64,000 bases of DNA, taken from contig NZ_FOKR01000006.1 in assembly GCF_900112195.1 (NCBI RefSeq), positions 62,001-126,000 on the forward strand. Reading direction: 5' to 3'. Both the position numbers and the translations under genes were made by a program. Under the pieces are notes generated by a model. That model did not search any database and was not told the origin of the DNA. It saw nothing but the letters and a program-made list of their open reading frames with translations. This document shows positions 53,869 through 62,989 of the stretch, piece by piece. Positions within the stretch are counted from its first letter, which is position 1, and each line of letters opens with the position of its first letter. The stretch is from Butyrivibrio sp. YAB3001 (lineage in GTDB: Bacteria; Bacillota; Clostridia; Lachnospirales; Lachnospiraceae).

Positions 53869-54930
53869 ATGGCTTTACATGAATATGAATGCCCCGCCTG
53901 CGGCGGGGCAATGGAATTTAATCCCAAAACGCAAAAGATCAAATGTCCTTATTGTGACTCTGAATTTGACGTCAAGGATTATGTTGCCAATCATAACTCA
54001 AACAGTACCGGAACGCCTGCCGGAGAAACTTCATCACAGACCACCACAGAAGATAATCAGCCGCTTTATGTTTACAAGTGCGGCTCCTGCGCAGGAGAAA
54101 TCCTCGCCACAGAATCTCTTGGTTCGATGAAATGTCCTTTCTGCAGCAACAATGTTGTTGTCAGTGAGAAATTCACCGGTGAGTTCAAGCCTGATTTCAT
54201 AATTCCCTTTAAACACACTAAGGACGATGCCGAGAAAACCTACAGGAATTTTGTAAAATCCAAAAAACTTGTTCCCAAAGTCTTTCTTGACGAAAACCAT
54301 ATTGATGAGATTAAAGGGGTCTATGTTCCATTTTGGCTTTTTAATGCTACCGAAAGCTTTTCCGGAACTTACGAAGGAACCAAGGTAAGAACCTGGTCAG
54401 ACAGCAAATACATCTACACTGAGACCAAGTATTATGATGTTCAAAGAGTCGGTACAGAAGATTTTGAAAATGTGCCTGTCGATGGCTCTAAGGAAATGCC
54501 GGATGATCTTATGGAATCCCTTGAACCCTTCGACAAGAGCGCAATGGTTCCTTTTAACATGGGATACCTTGCAGGTTTTTTGGCAAATAAATATAACGTT
54601 GATGCATCAAATTCAAGACAACGGGCAATTGACCGAATGAAAGCATCTGTAGTCGATGATTTTAAGGATACGATAAAGGGCTACTCCTCACTTAGAAAGA
54701 TCAGTGAAAATGTCGCAACCCGCTCATCAGCCTACAAATATGCGCTGTATCCGGTCTATGTGCTCAACACAACCTGGAAAGAGAAAAACTATCTTTTTGC
54801 CATGAATGGTCAGACAGGTAAATTTGTTGGCAACCTTCCTTGCAGCAAATCCCGGGCAATGGCATATTATTTCCCGATTGCGGGCGTAATATCACTGATC
54901 TCGTTTTTGGTATATTTCTTTTTCCTTTGA
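53869..54930 (+). CDS. TFIIB-type zinc-ribbon membrane protein (YdjG-like)
   Basis: A 353-residue protein. Seen: two N-terminal zinc ribbons, CPACGG..CPYC (9-29) and CGSCAG..CPFC (about 71-91), a central globular region with IIPFKHTKDDAEKTYRNFVKSKK and LDENHIDEIKGVYVPFWLF (in parts), and a single C-terminal transmembrane helix (about 333-352). It starts 14 bases after the SPFH gene with an AGAGGA site. The layout fits YdjG, which with YdjH forms a membrane platform for YdjI and PspA in Bacillus. Confidence 0.88.
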   Translation: MALHEYECPACGGAMEFNPKTQKIKCPYCDSEFDVKDYVANHNSNSTGTPAGETSSQTTTEDNQPLYVYKCGSCAGEILATESLGSMKCPFCSNNVVVSEKFTGEFKPDFIIPFKHTKDDAEKTYRNFVKSKKLVPKVFLDENHIDEIKGVYVPFWLFNATESFSGTYEGTKVRTWSDSKYIYTETKYYDVQRVGTEDFENVPVDGSKEMPDDLMESLEPFDKSAMVPFNMGYLAGFLANKYNVDASNSRQRAIDRMKASVVDDFKDTIKGYSSLRKISENVATRSSAYKYALYPVYVLNTTWKEKNYLFAMNGQTGKFVGNLPCSKSRAMAYYFPIAGVISLISFLVYFFFL

Positions 54931-54976
54931 TTAGAATGAATCAATAAATACAATATTACAGGTTAATTAAACATCC

Positions 54977-55849
54977 ATGAATATATTTTTACAGATGAAA
55001 AGACAAATATCTGTAGTTTTGCTAAGTATCTGTCTTCTTACCATATTTACTCCGTCACTGGTATCGAACGCTTCTTCCGATGTCTTGTGGGACAGCTATG
55101 ACATCCCTTCCACGAGGCAAAAAGAAAGATTAGTTGATAATGCCGATCTTTTAACATCATCTGAAGAAGCTGATATCCTCGCTGCTTTAAATAAGGCAAG
55201 TGAAGAAAACAGAATGAATATAGCAATTCTTACAGTTGATGAACACACTGGTTCAATTCAGGCTTATGCTGACGATTATTTTGACTATAACGGCTTTCAG
55301 GCTGATTTCGACGGCGCCGGTATTCTGTTTATGCTCAGCATGGCAGACAGAGAATATGCAATAAGTACCTGCGGAGACGGAATTGCTGCTTTTACTGATT
55401 ATGGTCAGGAATATCTTGTGGATCAGATGATGCCTTACCTAAAAGAGGGCGATTACTATGGAGCGTTTGAGGAATATATAGAGGCATGTAACTATCTCTT
55501 ATCCTGTTATGACGCTGAAGAAGGGACCGCTTATGATATCGGCAACGTGCCCGCCACTCCTCGCAACCTCTTCAAAGGCCTTATTATCTGTGTTGTGATT
55601 GGTCTGATTGCAGGTTTGATTCCTATTTTTATCATGGTATCGGATCTTCAGACAGTTCATCCAAATGCAAATGCTTCCGGATATCAGACACATTCCGGTC
55701 TGCATATGACAACACACAGAGATACATATTTAAGAACAAACACATCCCGCACCAGAAAGCCTGAAAATGACAGCAGAAGCGGTGGTGGAAGTTCTGTACA
55801 CATTTCAAGTTCCGGTAGCAGCCATGGAGGAAGCAGCGGACATTTCTAA
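54977..55849 (+). CDS. TPM-domain membrane protein (YdjH-like)
   Basis: A 290-residue exported and membrane-bound protein: signal peptide (about 8-30), a TPM domain (about 45-185) with RLVDNADLLTSSEEADILAAL (in parts) and YFDYNGFQADFDGAGILFML (in parts), one transmembrane helix (about 203-226), and a Ser/Gly/His-rich tail ending in GGSSGHF, the common end of TPM proteins. The TPM domain would be outside and the tail inside. No clear ribosome site: AGG lies 17 bases before the ATG. It completes the ydjI-ydjG-ydjH-like set. Confidence 0.88.
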   Translation: MNIFLQMKRQISVVLLSICLLTIFTPSLVSNASSDVLWDSYDIPSTRQKERLVDNADLLTSSEEADILAALNKASEENRMNIAILTVDEHTGSIQAYADDYFDYNGFQADFDGAGILFMLSMADREYAISTCGDGIAAFTDYGQEYLVDQMMPYLKEGDYYGAFEEYIEACNYLLSCYDAEEGTAYDIGNVPATPRNLFKGLIICVVIGLIAGLIPIFIMVSDLQTVHPNANASGYQTHSGLHMTTHRDTYLRTNTSRTRKPENDSRSGGGSSVHISSSGSSHGGSSGHF

Positions 55850-55876
55850 AAATGTATTACCCAGGGAGGTCTGTAG

Positions 55877-57643
55877 GTGAATATAAAACACAAGCTCAGA
55901 ACTCTTTTTCTGTCCCTTGGATCAATATTTTTTATCGGTATTATAATCGCTTTCCTCGGGTCAGATTTATACAAATCTCCATTGCATTATAATTTAGTCC
56001 AGCTGGATGACGGCTGGACTATTACTCATGTAGGTTATACCTATACTCCCGCCAGTCTCCCTGAAACAAACATTGGCATAGCAAATAAGGGCGATGTGAT
56101 AACTCTGTCCCGGACCTTAGATGATTATGACCTTGATCCTGCAACCATTCATTTCAGAAGTATTCTTTCAACCGTAGATATCTATCTTGACGATTCACTC
56201 ATCTACACTTTCGGTCATGATTATGTGGAAAAAGGATCAATGCTGCCTAAATTTCAACATTTCGTAAATCTTCCATTAGATTATCCAGGAAAAGAAATCC
56301 GAATCGTAATAACTGCCACAGAGAATAATGCATTTTCAGGGTTATCTCCTGTAATTGTCGGAAATAAAGAAGATATATCCAGGTCCAAAGCTCAAAATGG
56401 ACGCCTTTCAATAGTTATAGGTGTTTTCCTTGATATGTTTGGATTTATGCTGCTTGTTCTCTCTCCTTTTCTTTTATTCGCATCTGCCCATGATTCCAGT
56501 ATTGTTTACAGTGGTCTTATTTCCATTCTCATGGGTACATATATACTTTGTTTCAATGATCTGTTCTTTTTGTTCTCTGATATTCCTTCCTTCTATACTT
56601 TCCTTGAGTATTTCTGCCTGTATATGATTCCGGGCGGTATTCTTCTGTTCCTTGCTGCCGCCAAACAGGTATTAGGCAAAAAAGTAACAATAGCAATAGG
56701 AGTAATAAACTTCATTTTTGCTTTTGCTACTGCTATCCTTCATGTCACAAACGTAGTACATATCTGTCACTTTGTTACTGCGCTTCACATTATTTCAATT
56801 ACTGAAGGAATATATGTGGTAGTATCTCTGATTGTTTCTACACTCCACAGACGCAAACATCCGGACGACTTTTATACCAAGAGTATGTCCACAAATGTCC
56901 TATTAGTCGGACTTTTACTTTTACTTGTTTTTTCTATCATAGATATTGTTAAATTTAATGTGCTCAAATTTTTTGAGGCAGGCGAAGTTAACACCAATAT
57001 AAATTTTATGACTATTGGCGCATTTCTTTTTATCATCTGCCTTGTGCTTAACTATTTCTTCCACTGTATCGAGTATATAAGTGCCACTAACACAAAGCAC
57101 CAGCTTGAAGGTCTTGCATATAACGATTCACTTACAGGTCTATACAACCGTTCTAAATGCGAACTCACTTTAGCTGAACTCACCGGAAATTATACAATAA
57201 TAAGTATCGACCTTGACTATTTAAAATATACCAATGATAATTATGGCCACTCCGAGGGTGATAAGCTTATCCACGGCTTTGGAATGATACTGAAAAACAG
57301 CTTTACTGACGCTTCTCTGATAGGCCGAATGGGCGGAGATGAATTCATCGTTATACTGCCATACATCGATAACGGTCGCACAGAAAAAGACCTGGTAACA
57401 ATGAGTGACCTTATGACTTACAGAAATACTCTTGAGTCCAGGATCAAGTATTCAGCATCTTACGGCTATGCTTCTTCTGACGACGAATTGTTAAAAGATA
57501 TCTCATCTGCGCAGAATGTATATCTATTGGCAGATAGCAGAATGTATAAGATGAAAAAGAAACATCATGATCATACTCTCGGTAAGCTGTACAATGATCT
57601 GATGAACGGCTCCTCACAGGAAGGAGGAAACACTAATGAATAA
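55877..57643 (+). CDS. Membrane diguanylate cyclase with extracellular beta domain and 7TM region (1)
   Basis: A 588-residue protein starting with GTG (GGGAGGT 7 bases upstream). Seen: one N-terminal helix (about 10-30), an extracellular jelly-roll-like domain (about 40-170; FRSILSTVDIYLDDSLIYTF), about seven transmembrane helices (about 175-400), and a cytoplasmic GGDEF domain with the intact signature at 486-490. The residues five before GGDEF are S with T/D/A ahead, so the RxxD feedback site is missing. It makes c-di-GMP if active. Its end overlaps the next gene by 8 bases. Confidence 0.92.
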   Translation: MNIKHKLRTLFLSLGSIFFIGIIIAFLGSDLYKSPLHYNLVQLDDGWTITHVGYTYTPASLPETNIGIANKGDVITLSRTLDDYDLDPATIHFRSILSTVDIYLDDSLIYTFGHDYVEKGSMLPKFQHFVNLPLDYPGKEIRIVITATENNAFSGLSPVIVGNKEDISRSKAQNGRLSIVIGVFLDMFGFMLLVLSPFLLFASAHDSSIVYSGLISILMGTYILCFNDLFFLFSDIPSFYTFLEYFCLYMIPGGILLFLAAAKQVLGKKVTIAIGVINFIFAFATAILHVTNVVHICHFVTALHIISITEGIYVVVSLIVSTLHRRKHPDDFYTKSMSTNVLLVGLLLLLVFSIIDIVKFNVLKFFEAGEVNTNINFMTIGAFLFIICLVLNYFFHCIEYISATNTKHQLEGLAYNDSLTGLYNRSKCELTLAELTGNYTIISIDLDYLKYTNDNYGHSEGDKLIHGFGMILKNSFTDASLIGRMGGDEFIVILPYIDNGRTEKDLVTMSDLMTYRNTLESRIKYSASYGYASSDDELLKDISSAQNVYLLADSRMYKMKKKHHDHTLGKLYNDLMNGSSQEGGNTNE

Positions 57644-59327
57644 AAGGTTTATTCTTCCTGCTCTTACTGCACTTGCAATCTTAGCTGCCATAGTAGTATT
57701 TTGTCTTTTGCTGGTCTCACACACTCAAACTGATCCAATGATCACTCTTGATTCAGATTGGAGAACAACCATAAATGGCACACCCTATGAACTGATTGCT
57801 CTAAAAAAGCTATACCACACATATACTTCATCACTTGCTCGTGGTGACCATATTGTTTTATCCACCACACTTCCTGATATTGGTGACATTCCAAATCCCA
57901 CCATTCTTTTCAGAACAAGGTATACCACCCTTGAAGTATATATTGACCAGGAACTTATTTTTGAATATGGTAAGGATTTCTATAATGCCAACAAGTTCTT
58001 AGGAAAGATGTACCATGAGATTGCTCTACCATCCAGGTACGCCGGACGGACACTTACTTTTGTTATGGATGTCGGAGAAAACCGCGCCTTTTCAGGGCTT
58101 GAGCCCCCCATACTCGGTTCTCAGGCTGATATTTCAGGTACTTTTCTTCATCACAGCATCCTTATCCTGACCACAGGAATAACCACATTTGTCTTTGGCT
58201 TTACTTTCCTATGCATCGCCTTGATATTTGTATCCTCTGTTCCTGAAGTGATAAGCCTTTTATTTGGCGCCCTGTCCTGCATGAACCTGGGCGTATGGCT
58301 GCTCACATACTACAATTTCTTTTCATTTCTGGTATATACAGACTATGAAACACAGATTGAGTATTTCACTTTGTATCTCATAGTCCCATATTGCTATGTA
58401 ATACTTTATTATCTTGAAGATCTACAAAATGATAAACTTTTTAAAGCCATAATGTATGTAAGCTGGGGCGTACCGCTAGCGCAATATGCACTACACTATC
58501 TTTTCAATATCCATATGTACGTAACCCTTCCACTGTATGAAATTTCTGCGGTATTTGGCTTTGGAATCCTATTATTCTTTGCCTATAGAACCAGTAAGAA
58601 AAAAAATGTCAGAACATCATCCATTGTACAGCTTACAGGTCTTTTGGTATTTTCTGTAAGCGTTATGACACACCTTGTTCTGAACCTCTTAGGTCCGATA
58701 ATGTATTCATATAACACGATCTTCGGCCGAATTGTTATAGCTATAGGAAGCATATATTATGTTCTTTGCCACCTTTCAACTTATCTGATATTCATTACAG
58801 AGAGCTATGCCAAGAAGCAGGAAAACATATCTCTCTCGCACCTTGCATACGCAGATGGCCTTACTAATCTAGCCAACAGAGCCAAAGCTGACAGCCTGAT
58901 GGAAGAATTAAATAACGCCAGTGATGATTACTGTATTTTAAGCATTGACTTAAATGGGCTGAAAACAGTTAATGATAAATTTGGTCATCCCACAGGGGAC
59001 CGCTACATTAAAGATTTTGCCAAGGTACTTACAAATACTTTTAGTGATGAGTGTTTTTGTGCCAGAATCGGCGGAGATGAATTTCTTGTAGTAATGCGCG
59101 ATGCCGCAACAAAGGACATCAACGCATTGATAGACAGAATGAACAGCGCATTAAACGTAATGAATGCTCTTTATACCGAGTACCACAGAAGTGTTTCAAC
59201 CGGCTTTGCCTTCCGCCATGAATGTAAAGACGGCAATTCTCATAAAGTTTACCTTCTTGCAGATCAGCGCATGTATGAGAGAAAACGCCTTATGCATGAA
59301 GAACTTGGTATAAAGGCACGATTCTGA
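57636..59327 (+). CDS. Membrane diguanylate cyclase with extracellular beta domain and 7TM region (2)
   Basis: A 563-residue paralogue of the gene before it: an N-terminal helix, an outer domain with FRTRYTTLEVYIDQELIFEY, a matching ENRAFSGLEPPILGSQADIS (compare ENNAFSGLSPVIVGNKEDIS), about seven helices and a GGDEF domain with GGDEF at 479-483. The RxxD inhibitory site is absent here too. AGGAGG lies 7 bases before the ATG, inside the end of the first gene, so the two are co-translated. The pair probably arose by tandem duplication. Confidence 0.92.
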   Translation: MNKRFILPALTALAILAAIVVFCLLLVSHTQTDPMITLDSDWRTTINGTPYELIALKKLYHTYTSSLARGDHIVLSTTLPDIGDIPNPTILFRTRYTTLEVYIDQELIFEYGKDFYNANKFLGKMYHEIALPSRYAGRTLTFVMDVGENRAFSGLEPPILGSQADISGTFLHHSILILTTGITTFVFGFTFLCIALIFVSSVPEVISLLFGALSCMNLGVWLLTYYNFFSFLVYTDYETQIEYFTLYLIVPYCYVILYYLEDLQNDKLFKAIMYVSWGVPLAQYALHYLFNIHMYVTLPLYEISAVFGFGILLFFAYRTSKKKNVRTSSIVQLTGLLVFSVSVMTHLVLNLLGPIMYSYNTIFGRIVIAIGSIYYVLCHLSTYLIFITESYAKKQENISLSHLAYADGLTNLANRAKADSLMEELNNASDDYCILSIDLNGLKTVNDKFGHPTGDRYIKDFAKVLTNTFSDECFCARIGGDEFLVVMRDAATKDINALIDRMNSALNVMNALYTEYHRSVSTGFAFRHECKDGNSHKVYLLADQRMYERKRLMHEELGIKARF

Positions 59328-59338
59328 AATTAGTATAC

Positions 59339-59363
59339 ATTCTTGAATCAGAGATTCAAGAAT
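59339..59363. other. Perfect hairpin A downstream of the cyclase genes
   Basis: ATTCTTGAATC (59339-59349), loop AGA, GATTCAAGAAT (59353-59363); 11 bp. It starts 11 bases past the stop. A T-run is lacking on both strands. Confidence 0.6.
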
Positions 59364-59366
59364 GCC

Positions 59367-59411
59367 GCAAATAGGCCATTAAAAGTCGACTTCGTCGAAG
59401 GGCCTATTTGC
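59367..59411. other. Compound hairpin B with nested stem
   Basis: GCAAATAGGCC (59367-59377) pairs perfectly with GGCCTATTTGC (59401-59411), and the loop holds a second stem TCGAC-TTC-GTCGA. No T-run follows. The nested form resembles a structured RNA or protein-binding palindrome more than a simple terminator. Confidence 0.6.
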
Positions 59412-59431
59412 CTCTCGTATCATGTTCTCAC

Positions 59432-59456
59432 GAAATCCGCAGCTAGTGCGGATTTC
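59432..59456. other. Perfect hairpin C
   Basis: GAAATCCGCA (59432-59441), loop GCTAG, TGCGGATTTC (59447-59456). Third stem-loop within 120 bases, between the cyclases and the convergent SLC13 gene. Confidence 0.6.
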
Positions 59457-59608
59457 TGTAATTTCATCTAAGAAGTCATATATTCTTAAATAAAATACAG
59501 AAACACACATTTACTGCAGTTTTAGTGCAAACATAATTCAGCAAGCAAACAAGCACTTCGATATAAATCGACATCAACTGGCTTTTTGCGGATATCATGA
59601 ATTGATCA

Positions 59609-60724
59609 TTACAGGAAATAATGCATCACCACAAAGCATGCAAGGAAAATGATATTTGCAACAGTAAAATATGCTATATATTTTCCCTGATTGTCTTTGT
59701 AAGCAGATGAATAAAACTTAAAGGATATAAGACTTGCCATTGATGCGATCAAAGTTCCAAGTCCTCCTGCATTCACACCAATAAGAAGTTCTTTATAATC
59801 TGTAGAAAAACCTGAAAGCATAAGCGTAGCCGGAACATTGCTGATAAACTGGCTTGCTATTACTGCGACAGTAAATTCTTTTCCTGCAGTGATATTCTTA
59901 AGAAACTCACTAACTGCATCAATTCTTGCCATATTTCCTGTAAAAATAAAGAAACCTATAAAGGTAAGTATAAGTAGATAATCTGCGCGAAGAAGTATCT
60001 TAAAGTCCATTCCTCCTACTACAACAAGAACAATAATGGCCATAACACACCATGGAAGAACTCTTAACACTGACAATAACGCAATAACAAACAGCACTGC
60101 ATAGATTCCAATCTGAATCTTGCTGCCGAAATTCTTTACGACCATGTGATCAGATTCAAGGCCGACTTTCTCATTTTTTCCCGGAATAAGGACAAGGCTT
60201 ACAAGAAGAAGCAGTGCAGCAGCTATTGTGTATGGAAGCATGCACCCTACAAACTCTCCAAGTTTCATTCCTGTTGTTCCATAAAGGTAAAGATTCTGTG
60301 GATTTCCTATAGGTGTGGACATACTTCCAAGATTAGCTGCTATTGTCTGAAGCGCAACCACCGGAATCATCATATCTTCACGCTTACAGCTCTTTAATAC
60401 AAGCATTCCAAAAGGAACAAATGTAATAAGCGCCACATCATTTGTGATCAGCATGCTTCCAAAAAAGCACATAAAAATAAGAGCAGCCGCAAGTTGCCAT
60501 GACTTATCAACCTTCTGCATCAGTATCTGCCCGATTTTCTCAAAAACAGAGTTTTCTTTAAGTCCCTGAATAATAACCATAAGTCCCCAAAGAATTCCAA
60601 GTGATCTAAAGTCTATATAATCCAAATAGCTCTTGTCCGGTCTCACAAAAAATGCTGAAATAAGCGCCAACGTCCATGCGCTGTATAATACCGGGTCCTG
60701 TTTGAACTTCTTCAAATAATTCAC
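59609..60724 (-). CDS. SLC13/ArsB/CitMHS-type anion permease
   Basis: A 371-residue polytopic membrane protein with about 10 hydrophobic segments. The family motif is visible in MLITNDVALITFVPF and NLGSMSTPIGNPQNLYLY, which form the first ion-binding half. Homologues export arsenite or import citrate, dicarboxylates or sulfate; no arsR or citrate genes lie near, so the substrate is unknown. It begins with GTG (GGAGG 9 bases upstream) and overlaps the stop of the small upstream gene by 4 bases. Confidence 0.88.
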   Translation of the reverse strand: MNYLKKFKQDPVLYSAWTLALISAFFVRPDKSYLDYIDFRSLGILWGLMVIIQGLKENSVFEKIGQILMQKVDKSWQLAAALIFMCFFGSMLITNDVALITFVPFGMLVLKSCKREDMMIPVVALQTIAANLGSMSTPIGNPQNLYLYGTTGMKLGEFVGCMLPYTIAAALLLLVSLVLIPGKNEKVGLESDHMVVKNFGSKIQIGIYAVLFVIALLSVLRVLPWCVMAIIVLVVVGGMDFKILLRADYLLILTFIGFFIFTGNMARIDAVSEFLKNITAGKEFTVAVIASQFISNVPATLMLSGFSTDYKELLIGVNAGGLGTLIASMASLISFKFYSSAYKDNQGKYIAYFTVANIIFLACFVVMHYFL

Positions 60725-61113
60725 TGTAAAAAATCCTCCAACTTATGCAGTATCTCATCTGCCTGCTCTTTTGTTACGATTTCATTTAATCCAAATATAT
60801 CTTTTGTCAGCGGAGATATTATACCACGTACATAAACCTGCGCAATAGCATTGGAACACACTCTGCATTCATAAATATCCCTAAGTGCTGTTGCAGCTCC
60901 CCAATCCATGTCAGAAAGCTTCAGAACATTTTTCAAAAACTCGTGAATCATCCTTGCCGCAACCTTCTTTGTAAGCTTCTGATTCAGCTTTTCATCCGGA
61001 TATCTGTCAAGAAAGAATTCAAGATAATAACCCAGTTGTTCAGCTGAAATGTCTTTTCCGGTACATAGGATATAATTTTCAATTAGTTTGTCAAAAAAAT
61101 CTTTTTCTGTCAT
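60721..61113 (-). CDS. Small protein of unknown function upstream of the SLC13 permease
   Basis: A 130-residue soluble, mostly helical protein that I do not recognise. Seen: LGYYLEFFLDRYPDEKLNQKL (in parts), DMDWGAATALRDIYECRVCSNAIAQVYVRG (in parts) with a CxxC pair, and an acidic helical end. Start ATG at 61113 is a choice; an open frame extends 15 codons further with no ribosome site. It is coupled to the permease by a 4-base overlap, so a joint role is likely. The CxxC pair could bind metal. Confidence 0.7.
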   Translation of the reverse strand: MTEKDFFDKLIENYILCTGKDISAEQLGYYLEFFLDRYPDEKLNQKLTKKVAARMIHEFLKNVLKLSDMDWGAATALRDIYECRVCSNAIAQVYVRGIISPLTKDIFGLNEIVTKEQADEILHKLEDFLQ

Positions 61114-61174
61114 ATTAAATAACCACAATTTAAAAGGGAACACTGTTTGATTCAGCATCCCCTATAATTTACAT

Positions 61175-62989
61175 TTACTTCATGCAAACCTCAATAGTCA
61201 CATTATCGCAAGCCTTAAGGCCATCAACTTCAAACACGCCTGTCGTATTTTCATAAGTTTCACCTGTCCAAAGGTTTTTAACCAGATAGCTTTCACTGCC
61301 CTTTATTCTGTCGCCAAAATACTTTTTGAGGTCAGAAACGTTAATTGAATACTTCTCAGTTTTATCCTGCTCACTTACATTTATAAAACTCAGAGCAAAT
61401 CTGTTATCAGAAAGAGGTTTGCAAAGGATATCAACTCTGTTAATATCTCTTATGTATTCCTTGTCAGGCTCATTTTTAGCAAGACTTGAATATACTCTTT
61501 TAGCCTGAATTCCAAGTGCGTCCTGATTAAGAGAAATGATATCCTTATTTGAAATTATATTGTAAATATCATCACCCTTTTCAACACGTCTAAGGTCAAG
61601 ACCAAGCATAAGAGGAGAATTCATCATAGACCACATTGTCATATGCGTTCTGCACTGAACCATATTAAGTCCATTCATTCCTATCATCATCATGTCAGGA
61701 TCATTCCAACCCTTATCAAGACCTGCAAACTCATCCATGATAACAGCCTTGCTGTACTGCGTTGCAACGCTTGTAGTATAATCACCTGTCCACGTTCCGA
61801 CTCCAGGATCTCCGTCACTTCCAACTCTGAATGTAATATCATTTAGTACTCTCCAGGAATCACATACCTTATATGCCCAGTTCTGAGGATGTGTCTTTCC
61901 CCACTCACAGGCAGAATAAATAATATCATTGTCAGGAGCCTGACTATTAAGCTCTTTCAGTAATCTCGCATAAGAATTTAGCGTATTTTCCTGGCGTCTG
62001 TGATTCATAAGTCTTAAGCTGTTTAATCCCTTTTTCAGCTTAACTTGAAGTTCACAACTCCAGATAAAACTCTTTTCTTCGTCAGTTTCTTTTACAAAAT
62101 CATCGTAGAAAACCTCTTCATCAACAGCAACCTGAAGCCAGCTTCCCACATTCTCTCTCTTGCCTGTCGCATATTCCACCTGAAGTGAAACTTCTTTATC
62201 TGAATCGCTTTCAATCTCAAAAACAATCTCGCTGCTTCTAAGAGTTCTTGGTGTAGCATCAGGACCTGTCCCATCAAAGGTTCCTATTCCTGATACGTAG
62301 TCTTCCTCAACAAAAGCTCTGCTTCCGGCCAGCTTTACATTCTTTACGTAAAAAGAACTTTCCCCTGTTTCAGCTTTATCATATGCTATTCCACAGGATA
62401 GTTTCTCACCATCCTCCGGATTCTTTATTATCTTATACTCTTTGCCGTCAATCTTGACTGCTCTGATATTTGGAGCAAATGTATATCTTGCATTCTCAGG
62501 ATTTGAAAAAGTTGCATTATCCCACAGATAATAACAGTTATCCACTTTAAGAAAATCTACGCCCCATCCAAGATAACTTGCCGCATCCTCAGCCTCATGT
62601 CCGCACGTTCCAACCTCTGCACCTGCGCAAAGATTTGTGCCAATATCATTGTACATTCCAAATTTCAGATTCTTTTCATGGATATAATCTCCAAGCGCCT
62701 TAAATCCACTGGGAAACTTAACCTCATCATTAGACAGTTTCCCAGTGGCTCTGCTGTCCTTATAGCATCCATCATCAAGAACTATATATTTGTATCCAAG
62801 CTTATCAAGTCCCAGCTCAACAAACTTATCTGCCATTACTTTAGTCAACGCCTCTGTATTTCCACTTCCAAAAGCATTCCAGCTGTTCCATCCCATTGCC
62901 GGCAAATGATTCTTCTTTTTCCCATAAAGAACTTCCCCATTATCAAAAGAATCAAATCTTCCTTCACTGCTCAACTTATCTGGTGTCAT
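61175..62989 (-). CDS. GH27 alpha-galactosidase with inserted beta-sandwich (CBM-like) domain
   Basis: A 604-residue glycosidase without a signal peptide. Seen: MGWNSWNAFG (32-41), YIVLDDGCY, nucleophile Asp150 in LKVDNCYY, then about 190 residues (155-345) that are beta-rich and resemble a CBM6/35-like module, after which the barrel resumes with SACEWGKTHP (359-368), the RxxxD acid/base Asp384 in SWRVLNDI, and GWNDPDMMMIG. A C-terminal beta domain follows. GH27 enzymes remove terminal alpha-galactose (or arabinopyranose). Cytoplasmic action on imported oligosaccharides is implied. ATG at 62989 has GGGAGG and AGAGGA sites. Confidence 0.92.
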   Translation of the reverse strand: MTPDKLSSEGRFDSFDNGEVLYGKKKNHLPAMGWNSWNAFGSGNTEALTKVMADKFVELGLDKLGYKYIVLDDGCYKDSRATGKLSNDEVKFPSGFKALGDYIHEKNLKFGMYNDIGTNLCAGAEVGTCGHEAEDAASYLGWGVDFLKVDNCYYLWDNATFSNPENARYTFAPNIRAVKIDGKEYKIIKNPEDGEKLSCGIAYDKAETGESSFYVKNVKLAGSRAFVEEDYVSGIGTFDGTGPDATPRTLRSSEIVFEIESDSDKEVSLQVEYATGKRENVGSWLQVAVDEEVFYDDFVKETDEEKSFIWSCELQVKLKKGLNSLRLMNHRRQENTLNSYARLLKELNSQAPDNDIIYSACEWGKTHPQNWAYKVCDSWRVLNDITFRVGSDGDPGVGTWTGDYTTSVATQYSKAVIMDEFAGLDKGWNDPDMMMIGMNGLNMVQCRTHMTMWSMMNSPLMLGLDLRRVEKGDDIYNIISNKDIISLNQDALGIQAKRVYSSLAKNEPDKEYIRDINRVDILCKPLSDNRFALSFINVSEQDKTEKYSINVSDLKKYFGDRIKGSESYLVKNLWTGETYENTTGVFEVDGLKACDNVTIEVCMK

